Below, piece after piece: positions 47,373-59,790 of a DNA stretch of 64,000 nucleotides. The stretch lies in contig QYRS01000003.1 of NCBI GenBank assembly GCA_006503535.1, positions 2,976,001-3,040,000 of the forward strand. The letters are read 5' to 3'. The position numbers and the translations under genes were made by a program. The DNA comes from Arthrinium phaeospermum. Lineage: Eukaryota; Ascomycota; Sordariomycetes; Amphisphaeriales; Apiosporaceae. The notes beneath the pieces were generated by a model, which did not search any database, had not been told where the DNA came from, and worked only from the letters and a program-made list of their open reading frames with translations. Within the stretch, counting starts at the first letter, position 1; every line of letters begins with the position of its first letter.

Positions 47373-49818
47373 TCAAAATCGGTTTCCAGCAGCCCATATG
47401 CTGGCGGCGGCCGAGGCTGCCCAGTCGTTCTCATCGTAAGGTGGTGTAGGCCACTTGTGAGGGTCCCGGCTCTTCTTGAGGTCAAGCGGCTTTGGGGCAA
47501 CGGGCTCTTGGTTGTCGCCAAAGAGAACCTGGTTGCCACTGGCCGAGGGCGAAGGAGTAGGGTAAGGGTTTGACAGTCCTACGTTGCTCACGGACTGCCT
47601 CAGACCGGGTTTGCCATCCTTTTCTAGCCGCTTCATCGCTCGATGTGTCGAATTGAGGACTTCATCGAGAAGCTCGTCTTCCTCATTTGGATCATCGTAC
47701 TGGGGAACACCATGGCCAGCTTGAGCTCGTCGTGTCCTGCTCGAAATGGGCCCGCCGGTACCACGCGCCGCCCCGATCAGATTATCGACGGAGCGGGGCT
47801 GGTGCTGAGGAAGGGAGTGATGTCGCTTTAGCGTGCTACTGGGAGTGGTCACCATGTGAGTAGGTGGCATCGGGGCCTGTGGTTGATCGGAGTGCTGACC
47901 ATCACGCATGGCTCTGTCCAAGGAGTCGTAGTTGTCAATCTTGGCGGGGACCGGCGGTTGTTGGTCAATTACCATGGATGACCGATTGCTAGCCCATGGT
48001 CCGCAGCCAGCCTGGGCCTCAATATCGTCGTAGTTTGGGGACACAGGCGTTTGGTGTCTACCGGAAAACCTCCGTGCGCGTTTCCTTAAATGCGAGAAGA
48101 AGCTTTCCTTGTGAGCACTGGGAGGCGAGGCAAGGCCCGAGGTTCCATTCAAAGCCCGTTCCGCTTGTTGGCGATGGATCTCGGCGTAGTTATTCGTGCT
48201 TGATGCGACAGAGAGTTGACGGCCAATCTTTTTGGCGGCCTTCTCGTCCAAGTGAGCTTGCCTTGCGTGTGCGTCGTTGTAAGACGGATTTCGGTTAGAG
48301 GCTTGAGCTGTCACAGTATCCGACATGGGTGAAATGGGCTTGATCGACGGCAGGATCGGCATCGGGGCAACGTTCGAAGGGCCGTTGTTCCATGTCGTTC
48401 GCTTGCTGTTAGGTGGCCTAGTCTTACTGGCGGAAATCTCGCTAGACGTATTAGAGTGCACCGGAGGTGGTCTTGATGTAATGGGCGCCGCTTCTTTCGG
48501 GCTGGCCTGAACGACTGGTGTGGGCTCCGTGCTTTCGGAACGACCAATGAGCGACTTCCGGAACCACGAAGGCTTGGAAGACGTAGGTGTTGAGGTCGCT
48601 GATTCCTTACCGCGCCCAATGTCTGATTGCTTCCGACCGAGTATCTTCGATGCGGACGACCTTGGCCGCAAGGGATCTACTGCATCAGCAAAGTACTCGT
48701 GTGCGAGAGCCTGCGTTGACGTTGGGCGGCTCTTGGGATCCCACATGAGACACCAAGTAACAAAATGGGCGAGGGACGCTGGCCATTGTGGCTGCTGCAG
48801 TATCGTGTCCATCGCGTGGGGGGCCATCTTCGGGAATGAGAATCCAAGTTTGCCGGCGAGGCGTGTTCCTTCTCTCCAATCCCCGCCACCTACCCGAGCT
48901 CCGGCCTTGTTGTACCAGTTGCCGGGGCTTCCCATGATTTCACAGACGCGCCATACCTGGTCGACTTCGTTTCCTCCGGGGAATAAAGGTTTTAATGTCG
49001 CCACTTCCACGGCCATAGCACCCACTGCCCAAATGTCAACTGGTGCGGAGTACTCGCCGGCCCGAAGAAGCACTTCGGGAGCACGGTACCATCTTGTTGA
49101 AACGTATGTTGTGTAAGGCAATTTCGAGTGTGTCTCGCGAGCCAGACCGAAATCTGCGATCTTTACTGTGTAAGTCGGAGGCGTTGAGGGCGGTGTCACC
49201 AGGGCTGAGTAACGTCGGAAAGAGTTACTCGAGTCTTGGTGGGCGGACGTTGACACCAGGATGTTCTCGGGCTTAATGTCACGGTGGAAGAAATGGTGAG
49301 CGTGGATGTGCTCCAAACCTTGCATGATCTGGAACAGAACGCTTTTCACGCTGGAATTGTCGAGGGCCTTGTGATCCCGCGCCTTCATCAGTTGGTACAG
49401 GTTCCCTTCCATATACTCCATGGCAATATGGAGCTTCTTGGTGAAGGGGTCCAGAAAGATGTCCAGTGCAGGAACCAGGTGGACGTGGGCCGGTAGCGTC
49501 CGTAGGAATACCACTTCACGGAGCTCGAGGCAGGGGCTGAAAGACTCAAAGGTCTTCTTCATAGTCTTGATAGCAATCTGGATCACCGGGTTAGTCGTCA
49601 AGTTTAAACACCCGCGGAATCTCGAGAATAGTATAACATACCACTGTTCCCCGTCGGGCCACACTGGCGCCGGCGGTTCGGACCCGGGCCAAGACAACGC
49701 TTCCGAAACTGCCGTCGCCAATTTCCTTCAGCACCTCGAACCGATCCTCCAGGGCCATTCCTGCTGAGCTCTGGGATGTATGAGACCCCCGATGGGTCAA
49801 ATCATGTGCCACCGTCAT
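47373..49818 (-). CDS. ime2: Ime2/MAK-family protein kinase (meiosis-type CMGC kinase)
   Basis: Two minus-strand exons (49818-49642, 49577-47373) around a 64-bp phase-0 intron give 793 residues. The start MTVAHDLTHRGSH leads to the kinase domain: glycine loop IGDGSFGSVV (33-42), catalytic-site Lys63 in IAIKTMKK, HRDIKPEN with Asp159, DFGLA with Asp201, and the activation-loop TTY at 215-217 in PYTTYVSTRWYRAPEVLL. The TxY dual-phosphorylation site and overall sequence fit the RCK/MAK/Ime2 group. A disordered C-terminal half rich in Ser, Pro and Thr follows, with ERALNGTSGLASPP and conserved-looking blocks near the end. Ime2 drives meiosis in yeast; in filamentous fungi homologues restrain or time sexual development and affect light responses. 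Regulation could be through the very long upstream region (49819-59790). Confidence 0.94.
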
Positions 49819-50472
49819 TGTAGTAACCGGCGACGAATTCTATAGCTGTGTGCCGCGGAGGGCGGTGTTGAAACGAGGACCGACAATACGAGTTGGAATA
49901 GCGGCGGGCGAGGTAGAAGGGCAGCGGCTGTCCTTCTCCACGCTTTCGATTTCTCGAGTAGCTCTATGACAGAGCTTCGGTGACGAAGCGTTGCATTCAG
50001 TTTCGAGATCGAGAGGTCAGGTATTATGGTTCACAGCAAACCAGAATGGGCCAGGAGTCGTCCGAGTAGATGTAACGGTGGTGTTGTATGTCTTCGAACG
50101 TTGGCAACCAGGACAAGGTGACTAAAGTAAAGAAACCCGAGATAATGACAGTAAGGAGAGGAAACGAGCAGGATCTCTTTTGATTAAGACGGTGAATTAG
50201 GGGACCAGGGGAGGAGAGAGGATGGGACCGGATTGTCGGGGTGCGGGTCTTGGTCTGTGATGCTATGCTGGGCAGCAGAGCTTCTGGAAATATTGCGGTC
50301 CCTGCTTAGCGCACCAGATGCTGGTCCGGGAGAAAGATCCTGGGTGATACGATACTCGACCACGCGGAAATCGGAGCATAGATGTTCGAGCGCAATTATT
50401 GGAAGAAAAAAAATGAGTGAACAAGGTGAGTAAAGTAATCCGTTTTTTTTCTCTTATGTTTCTGGTATATGG

Positions 50473-50534
50473 CTTCTCCGTAAGAGCGGTGGATTGCGAT
50501 CCAATCCTGGAGATCGCGGTTCAAATGCGAGAGG
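50473..50534 (+). other. Degenerate tRNA-like sequence
   Basis: The text GTAAGAGCGG, GGATTGCGATCC and CGCGGTTCAAATGCG resembles a D-arm half, an anticodon arm and a T-arm in the right order. The 5' CTTCTC can pair with 3' GAGAGG. At 62 nt it is too short for an intact tRNA, lacks the 5' half of the D-arm and has mismatches in the stems. A tRNA remnant or chance likeness are both possible. Confidence 0.2.
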
Positions 50535-53500
50535 ATGGATACGCGACAGCAGTGGTGGTGTACGTGCAGCTGCGGTAGCTGAAGGGAGAGTAGTTGCAGG
50601 AATAAAAGGGAGAGCAAACCCGAAGAAAAAGCACGAGCATCAGAAAGCACCACAACGAAGGACAGGACGATGATTGCCAATTACTCGACAAGTCGATACC
50701 CTCGGGAGAGTACTTCTTGTCCTCTTTGGTTTCGAGTTGGAGCTAAAGAAAATAGGTGTAATGAGAGGAGAGAGTGTGATGAGATGAGCAATGCCTGCCA
50801 GCGAAGGGGGGCATCCAGCGAGAAGCAGTCATCAGATTTAGTTGCGTTGCTAGATTGATTTCAGAAATGTTTGGGGGGGGGACAGTGTACCTCGCCCAGC
50901 ATGAACAGAGTTCCTGGGGTGGGATAGGAGACAATCTCGCTAGTGCCTCGGGGCAGAGAAAAAGGTCTTGCCTCTTGCTTGGTCTAAGAAAGGCCCCAAT
51001 TCCAATTTGGGCGTCTGGGAACCGCGACCAGCTTCTGACCAGGGGTTCAAGGGATGGTGGCAGGGTTGGGATTGGCATCTAATGGGGGGACGGCGGCGAG
51101 GGATGGGCCAGAAATGAGCTCCCACTGTGACTTGACCTGGGTCCGGTTACAACTCGAGCGGATGGGTTTTTGCTTGTCAATTATTACTTTTATTAGTTTA
51201 ATTACCCGTCTTGTCGACGGGTACTTGTAGTCGGTACTCTGCTCTTCTGCCAAATTCCGCTGCTGTTCCTGTCCTGTGTTCCTGTCCCTGTTTTTTTCTT
51301 CTTCTGTTCTTTTTGTAGTGGGGTGCCCTGTATGTCTGGAACTATGGGACTTTTCGTTCCGTGGGCTGAAAAATAGGTAGGAATGTACCTCTTACTCGTC
51401 ATATTAAGAGACTGTGCTGTACTGTGTTTTGCTACTGAACTGATCGATTGATAAAGCACCCTCGGTATCAATGATAAGAATCACGATAATGATGATGATG
51501 GCAATGATGCTGCTGCTGATGGTGCATGCTGACGATGATGCTGGATGTGCCACTCGCAAAATGTCGAAATATCAGGTGCCACCTGATTAAAGTGCCTACA
51601 TGACCAGTAACCTTAGCCACGCCCTAATGTATGTAGTAGTACAGTAGGCACGTTAGGGAAGGAAGCGTTCCTGGCCTGATGCCTGGCTGTTGGCTTGATT
51701 AACTCATTAACTCCCGTCAAGCGTCCTGGTCGAACAAACCCAAAGCATTTCGAAAGGCTCGGCACGTTGACGGCACAATGGACTGCCCATGACCAGCGAA
51801 AGGGACCAACGTCTGGTTCCTCCAATCGAACTCTGCTTTGATTGGCGGTGGAGTATACCGATACGGAAAAACTGATGTGACAGAAGACAGGCAAAACAAC
51901 AGATGCATTCGCACTGTCCCCAGGCACCGCTCCCACGTTTCTGGTCGATCAAGGTACGGCCTCCTTCGTACCTGACATTGGCTGACAGGGCCTAGCTTGC
52001 TGGAAAGCTGCCAGGGCCGCCAGGGCGCCAGGGGGGGAAGCCGGTAGGCATTTGGGCGCAACAAGCAGAAAAGCATAAAACACGGGCCCCTCCTTTTTAT
52101 GCTATGTATGTAGTAGTAGTCAAGATGCGTGTGGTGTGTGTCAGTGTGCGTGTGCATACATGATGTGGTGGGAGGTGGTGTGGTCCGGTCTGGTCTTGGA
52201 GAAAACGTCGTCATCGCCCCCAGGCGCGGTCGTCCAACTTGCAGCGCGCAGTACATCAGGTATAAGAGGCGTAAACAAGCCACCGCCAGCCCTTTAATGG
52301 CAAGTTTGTCGCATCCATAACGGCAAAAGAAAAACACAACGCAGCCTACGAGGGCCTACCCAGTAGAAACGTTGCTCGGCATGACGGATCCGTATGCATC
52401 TTGTTTCTTGATCAATGCCAGCGCATAAGATCTTCCTGCACTTGTGTAAAGTAGATAAAGTGTGAGCGCGCCAACCCACCCCCCAGCAGGCCCGGCCCAG
52501 ACAGCACAGAGCACCAAGAGCCCATTGCCCAGAGTTTGGGACGAATAGGCGTTTGATGGCTCCGACGTGGGCTTCAGCACACAGCGACATGACGCCTCGG
52601 CTACGGGTTCCTTCGTCTCCAGCCTGTTTTTTGATACGACTGGTGAAAATAGATGTGTCGTTCTCTGGTAGTACTTGTAGCTCTGCCATCAAGCAAGTCG
52701 TGGTTGGCGATTGGCACATCTAGTCAGTCTGCTCCCGCGCTGCCTTGCCGGCCGCCCGGTGGCAGATTGTAGATAGACAGACGAGTCCCATTAGGGTGTA
52801 GGTGATGCTTTTAGCCTTAGTAATAGTTCAGAGTTCGTAAGCGCTTCTTGATACAGCGTTGGACGGCAAGCTTCCCCGGGGAGGATTGACTCTCAATGCG
52901 AAAGCGCGCACGGGTTACATGGTGTTTCAATAGTACAGAGCGGCCGTCGCAACGGGCTACATAAGTAACAATGGGCCCTTGAAGCTTGATGCATACCACA
53001 TAATTCTGCCACAGACTGATACGGGCAGGAGGCAGATGCGATAGTAGTACCTAGCAGAAAAGGGGGAGGTCCGTGACCGAGCAAAGGCCACCGGAAAGCT
53101 CGTCCCGTCGACGCCATCCTGAACGACTGGCATTTGGTGGATGATGGTGAGGAGGCAATTTTTTCTTTCACGAGTCGTGACATCAATGGCCCGGTGTCTG
53201 GAGATGTTTGTTTGTTGTGACTGGGTGATGGATGATATTGGGCATGACAGTATGCTGAACCGGCTTCTTCTACTGTACTGGACGCCGGTACAATCACCAT
53301 GTATCTCCCGAGGCAGACCCAACATTGCGGATTCCGAACTTGAGTCTTTGCCCCTTTAGCCCTTTCGCAAGTTCTGCAGGTTCGAAAACGGACATGGCTC
53401 AAGTAAGCAAGCCGGAATAGCGGGGCTAGGCAAGATTAGGCACAGGGGTAACGTCCCGTATAGGCAACCGTGCCGCTCAACGGTACCGGCGACATCTCAG

Positions 53501-56500
53501 GCTTGTGTCCCCATGCCCAACCTGCCCCTCCATGGTGGGATGTCTCTTGTACTGGTGACTTTGCCAGGCTTACACAGATGGAGCCGACCAGTCGAGATTG
53601 GCATCCAGATTTGGGATCTCGCAAACCTGCAAATCTGCACGCACTTTACGACCAACCGTCTGCAGCCCATCTAGAGATATTTCCTGGTGGCTTCAACAAG
53701 AAAGAGTATGCACGCCTCCTTGAGCTGCCCAGTTCTATCTATCACGGCCAGGCATGCCTGTCAGTGTCAACTTTGCACGCCTCATCATGACCTGCGACCC
53801 ACGGACAAGCTGGCGGTTTCCCGCCGTTGTCACACTACTGGTATATACGTGGGCAACACACGCACCAAGTGCAGTGCCATCCGCACAAAGAATCTCAGGA
53901 CCCCTCACTGGAGTGGCTGGTCATGGGAGGCAGACAAAGGGTCAATGTCCTTCCGATATCTGACTAACCCTAAGGCGATATGGGGAAGGGTGTTCATGGT
54001 GAACAGCGCGTCGCCCTACCACCCGTTCGCTCTAAGATGGTCGAGCTGCTAACATGGCCTACCCAGCATGTATTGGCTACCCTGGGGTGAGTTTGGCGCT
54101 TACATGATCGTTCTTCACTCAGAACCTTAAACACTCCTCCTCAAGGCTCACTATTTGATGCTGGCCGGCTTGGTCTATTCGCCGGGAAGGACTATTGCTG
54201 CCGAGACCATTATTACACGTCATGCCCGAGACAGGCTGGCTCCCGAAGATGGGCCTCGCTGCCTGGCTATGTGCAGCATGCGATACTGCCACCAACGATT
54301 TCCCTGGTCGGCCTGCTCATCCTGTTCCACCAGTCTGTATCGCGACTAAGTAAGAGCAAGAAGCAAGTGCGTAGGAGCGGTCTCCGGTATCTCGATCGTT
54401 GCACATGCCACACGTGATGGCCGGGGCACGAAACTTCTGGCATGACGACTCGTGCATACAGGAGGAGCAAGCCGGAGTCGCCTAGGGACTACCAGATTCT
54501 GACTCTTGATGGTGGAGATATCTCCCATAAAGGCTTGCAGCTACATATGAGCCCCCGCGCGCCTCAGATCTGTCAAGGGCCCAGGCGCAGGCCCTGCACC
54601 TCTGTTGCTTACTTTGATGGCGGGCGTGCGACGGTAGTAGCCGACGCGCCATAAGAAAGCTGCCATACTCGAAGTCCATGTAAGTGCTGACTGGATGCCG
54701 CCGATGCCGCCTCTATCTCGGTGTATATCTCCGAGGGTACGCAACCCGTCTATAATTCCGCCATAGGCTGCTCGGGTTCACAGTTGATATGCCTACCGCA
54801 GCTCCAACGATCTAGATTCCAACGTCAACGTCCTATCCCTCCAAGTGAGCTCATGGAAAGACTTCTTCTTAGCTTTCAAGTGACAACTTCCATTGACTTT
54901 CGTCGTAGGCGAAGACAAGGTTTTTGGTGTTCAGCCATGGTAAAAACGGGCTCATGATGGATAACAGTGCGTAGGCTTGTGTGAGCCCTGGGCAATCTTA
55001 TGGCAGGAACGTTTGATTGTTAGTAGGTGCTCCGTACTGAGTGAGAATATCCTCGTGGCAATCCTCAATGGTCTAATCCTGGTGACCCGATGGTTGATAC
55101 CTTGTGGTTGCAGAAACGTTGAATGAATGGAAGATTACCTAATCTGCAGTTACCTGGGTAGGTACGTACATGTAGTTCGCAATGAAACTGATCAAATGGG
55201 AAGGCCGAGCGGTCGTGCTGGTAGGTCTGATTCACGTTCTCCAAATTTAGCCGGCCAAGCAAGTCGCGCGCGTCCCAGCTGATTTCGGGAAACGCGTGTG
55301 TGGATTCATTGCTACACCTATCAGGGTCTCATCACTTGATGAATCTGACTCAACTTCCATGCACTGTAACTTGAGGGCTTCCCGACGAACCCAGCTGCCC
55401 AGATTACATGAGGGGGCGGTTCCTGATCTCAGCTTATCATATGCAAAGCATAGTGTGTCTTGTCGAATAAGCTGAGATGTGCAAAGCTTTGACAAGCTCC
55501 AGTCACAAGTCTGGGCTGCGGTGCACGCTAAACATAGCGGTAGATGTGTCTTTTGGTGTGTGCATGCCCATAGTCTAATGTGGGCAGTGCTTCGTGGTTT
55601 GTTACCAACTTCGTGGGCGCCCGGATCTTGCCTACATCGGCACAGGTGGGCTTGGGAGTCCCGTGTTTATCGATCCAGGGTTGGAGTAGTCGGTACCGTA
55701 GGGAGGCCGCTGTTGGTTGCGTACTGCAAATAATTCCGTCCATGCTCCTGAGCTATCCGCATTGATTTGTTGCGAGTCGGGATGGCATGATGATGGCAAA
55801 CAAAGGCGTGGATTGGGCGCTGGCGCGTCTTGCGGCATTGGGTGGGGCCCAGGTGAGCCACTGAGACAGAGTGGTTATGCGTTTTCTGTCTGGAGGAGAT
55901 GCACCCACTGATTGGCGATCCGTCGACAACTCGGCATGCTTGATACGATGCCTAACTCGCGTTTTCGGGGGCTGGGCCATGGGTATCGCGTAGGTGCGTA
56001 GCAACCTGAGAGGATGCCAGAGCAACAGCACGGTGTTTTCCTTCCAGAAGGCCATAACCCATGATCTTATAACCCCCTAGTTTGCCACCCAGTGGATGGA
56101 TCCAATAGCATGAGCATTGAAGCGGGCGGGCGGGCGGCTGGGCACTGGGTGGGCCATCTCGCTCTCAGCTCTTTGGTGTGGAATACACCGAGACGGAGAC
56201 GCAACCATCCATCTGTTTGCCATGCGCAGGACCCAAGGACCATGCGCAGAAGAAGCTGTACCGGACCAGCAACTCCTTCGGGCCCCTCCAAATACTGAAT
56301 GCAGATCATAAGACTCTCATCAAGAGCGCCATGGTCAGCAGGTGCAGGTTTGAGCTACGCATTGAGAGAGTTCAATGCTTTTTCGGATGGACCCTGAAAG
56401 TTTGCTCAACTTGACTAGGTTGGCCTGCTAACCTTACCGAATATAGGATGACAGGTCTACCCTTGGAATCATCGCGCATATCTGCCCCGGCATAAGTCGG

Positions 56501-57993
56501 TTTCGAGGTATGTGTTTCGGCTGCCAGCCACATAGAATTTCCCAGACGGAGCATCAATTCCTCACTCATCCGCACTTAGCACTCGTTATTGCTATAGAGT
56601 GCTCCTTAAGCCTGTCCCCACTGATGAAACGAGGCTTCCCACGCGTGCTCGGCGCCTTTCAGCCTGTCGAACAGCTAGCTTCTGGGCAGCCGGCTCCCCG
56701 GGTGTCACCAGGGTATATGTTGCTGGGCGTGCTCTGCTATACGGCCAATGCTCTATGTACACCTGTCACGTGGTGTCAATACTTCTTTCTGTTGGGGAGG
56801 CTTATACACGTGATACCTGCGAACCCCATTCGACTCCAGTTCTCTGGACAAGGCGGTGTTCATTGACCGCCATTAGTCGAGGCGAACGCATTGATCTGGT
56901 CTGATGCCTGCTAGTTGCCAGATTCTAGTTGGCTGATCTCTCCGGTGAGCCTGGTCGAATGTGTTTTCGTTGGGACGAACGGGTGGCGGTCGCCATCTCT
57001 GCTCCAGTCAGAATAGAGCAGCACGAGATTGCCGTGTCGACGACGACGAGCCATCGTAAAGACACCATAGTCTGCGGGACCGGCATCGGTCGGATCGAAG
57101 GAAGCTCGAGCACGACTCCCGGGGACTAGTGTGCCGCTAGATAGGATTTCTCTATCGCATGAACCAGTGTGGAGGAAGTTCGGATCCGAGCCGATGCCCC
57201 TTGGTTAACCCTATACTTTTCGAGGGTGGATCCCCTTTTGACAGCTGCTTCCGGGGTGGCCAGGTGAGCAGTAGTCGAGGTTGATGGACGAAGAAGCTGG
57301 ACTGCGCAGACTTTGTCCTATGCTGTTCCATCTCGTCCAGCTCGGGTTCCTCTGTGGTGCAATAGGACCGCAAGGCACGTATACACATTCTACAGTCTGC
57401 TTTATCGGCAATAATTCTGATTATCCAGGATGCTGGAAGGCAAGGTGAGGTCGGTGTATGTTGCTGTCCCAAAGTCTGTGCTAGCCAATGCATGGGGTCA
57501 CTGCAGACATCCTCTTTTGGGGGCTCGAGTGCGTCTGGTAACTGGCAGGCAATGGCCAAGGTTCGATATGTTTAAAGGCCTTGAGGGCGATGATATATTA
57601 CAGTGGTGAGGCTGAATGGCAGTCTTGGGACAATTATACATATATATATGTCCATTGCCCGAGGTGTCCCATTCGACCGGTTACAGATCTCTCCATCGAA
57701 TATCTTCATTGCAACAACTCCCGCGCTGTAGTAAAGATCTAAATAGGATGCCTCCAAGGCTGGTACCAATCAATATCACGAGGCACTGAGCTGTTAGGGC
57801 GGTGGTGATGATATATGGTATCACTCAAACATTGGTGTGCCCTGGAACGAGTTTGAGGGGCAGATCAAGCTACTCAACATGGATGATGTTCTCGAATTAT
57901 TTCGCGAACTTCGTCCTAGAGAGCGTAGGGTTTGATTGAGCAGCAATACTTGTTAAGGTACATATTCTCCATGTCTCTAGGCTTTATGTACCT

Positions 57994-58018
57994 ACATGTA
58001 TGTAGGTAGGTAGGTATG
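57994..58018. repeat. Short (TAGG) repeat
   Basis: ATGTATGTAGGTAGGTAGGTATG contains about four TAGG units. Similar TACCTACC words recur in most spacers of the window. Confidence 0.7.
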
Positions 58019-59790
58019 TTTGGATAAAGAACGTGTCTTGCAAGTTAATACTCACGATGCACCCCTACCTACAAACAGGCAAACGCGTTTACTCCCGTGG
58101 ATAAGAATTAGGAGAATCAGCACTTATAGCGTGCTCCTCACGAAGCAAAGATGTTTCGCCATGTTGCGGGATATGTGACGCATTGCTTGAGGGTTTCTCT
58201 GGCCAAGGCACAACTGCAGTGGGCCATATAAGAAGGATTACTTCCATAGGCCATGACTTTCACCTCGAGCAGGTAGGTATACTTCAGCGATTGTTCCAGG
58301 AGGTTACTTAAGGTAGGTAAACATGGAACAATTCAGACGTGCACTGAATCTTCTACAAGGTAAAGAGAAGATGTTACTAGCTGGTACAGAAGCGAGCATG
58401 AACATGAGTCCATACCGCGGGTAGGCAGTTGCCATTGTTATTTGACGACAGGCTTCTTTTGCCTTGTCTGGGTACTTGCCTAAGGATGTATATAGATACA
58501 TGTCATGTGGTCAAACAGAAGCTTCCCCGCATCGACACTGCATCCGCGGCCGTTTGTAAGTGTTTGTGGTTGTCTGCCAGGCGCTTTCCGCAATCCATGC
58601 CTGAAAACATTGAACATCAATGAAGGCAAGCACGCGCGCCAACGCCAGATACTAAATCCCGTCAACCCACATCTTCCCTAATTCTCTCTGAGATTTTAGT
58701 AGGGACAGTCACCAAGGATCTCCAACAACCTTGTCAACAGGCCGATATCCATTTTCTGCCTGGGCAAGCCATCCAATGGGACAAGAGCTTTACACGAACC
58801 AACATCCCATCTAGTCTCTGTCATTACCAAAATTCAACCGCTGGATATCTTCCGTGTTGAGGAACCGCATATTTGGCGTCTTCAGTCGGCACCTGCCTGA
58901 CTACTAACACCTGAGGTAAGCATACCGTTTCTGGTAAGTGTCAAGTCGTTCCTCCTGACTTTGCATCCCCAGCAACCAGCCAGTCTTTCGAGTCCTCCGC
59001 CAGCCTTGCAACAGCCATCAGGCAGGCCATAGCGATATCCGCGAATACGTAAGTACAAGTCGGCCGCCTCTACCTACCTCACTCTTAACATAAACCACCG
59101 TTCCGCCCTTCACCTACCTCATCTTTGACCTCGGTCCTTTTCATACTTCTCCCCTGCCACGTGGTGAAAGTAAGATTTACCTCAAAAGACCAAGGCATTC
59201 TGTTCTTTCCATTTTGCTCAGCTTGCACAGCATAGTTCCCATCCTCAACTGGGCCGTGATAGGTTGGGGGTTCTACAAGCAAACCAATCTTATCATAAAT
59301 CAACACCCCCATACCTTCCCCTTCGTCTCTCTACCCACATCAACAGGCCTCGACCCAGAAGGCAATCGCATCAATCTATTTCTCGGTATTTCGCCTGAGA
59401 AAAATAGAGAGAAACTTGTTGGTTCCATTCAATTCCTGCAACGTTCCCTGCCCACAGGTGTGTATGATGCTCTCCCTTCCCTGAGTCTTTTCATATCTCG
59501 AAAGCATCACCAATACATCATCTCAGTTCTGCACATACACCTACTTGTCCATATTCTTGGCTGCCAATGGTGCTACTGTCCAATTCCCACTGCGTTCAAA
59601 CGCGTCTCTACCAACAATTTACCCTGGGAAACCAACCGTAAATCACCTTCACGCACACAACAATTTCCTTGCGCAACATCACAGTGGGATCTGTCTCCAA
59701 GTCACTTGCCAATCTAACAACTCATTCGTGTTTCTAGTTCGCAACCTTCATAGTTCGACCAGACAACATACCGAGGAATCCCCGGGCAAG

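Larger units (their letters stand above)
49819..59790. other. 10-kb gene-free region upstream of the Ime2-like kinase
   Basis: No ORF here has a recognisable domain. The longest (206 codons, 51717-52337, minus) is low in order, rich in Arg, Pro and Cys, and crossed by opposing ORFs. The kinase-proximal kilobase is purine-rich on the plus strand, as a CT-rich leader of a minus-strand gene would be, and carries a run of nine G at about 50874-50882. GAT/GCT-type trinucleotide repeats lie at 51490-51540. A tRNA-like fold lies near 50473-50534. The last 700 bp before 59791 are the probable promoter of the Stc1-type gene. I see no transposase, reverse transcriptase or terminal repeat. Confidence 0.5.

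Noticed and set aside
51717..52337. 206-codon minus-strand ORF in the large spacer
   Set aside because: Rich in Arg, Pro, Cys and His in a random-looking order, no motif, and no splice partners that extend it.
53380..53400. GGTTCGAAAACGG resembling a tRNA T-loop
   Set aside because: No pairing acceptor, D-arm or anticodon arm around it.
59214..59717. 167-codon ORF just before the Stc1-type gene
   Set aside because: Lies in the probable promoter/leader and has no domain; the start of the real gene at 59791 is supported by splicing into the zinc-finger exons.
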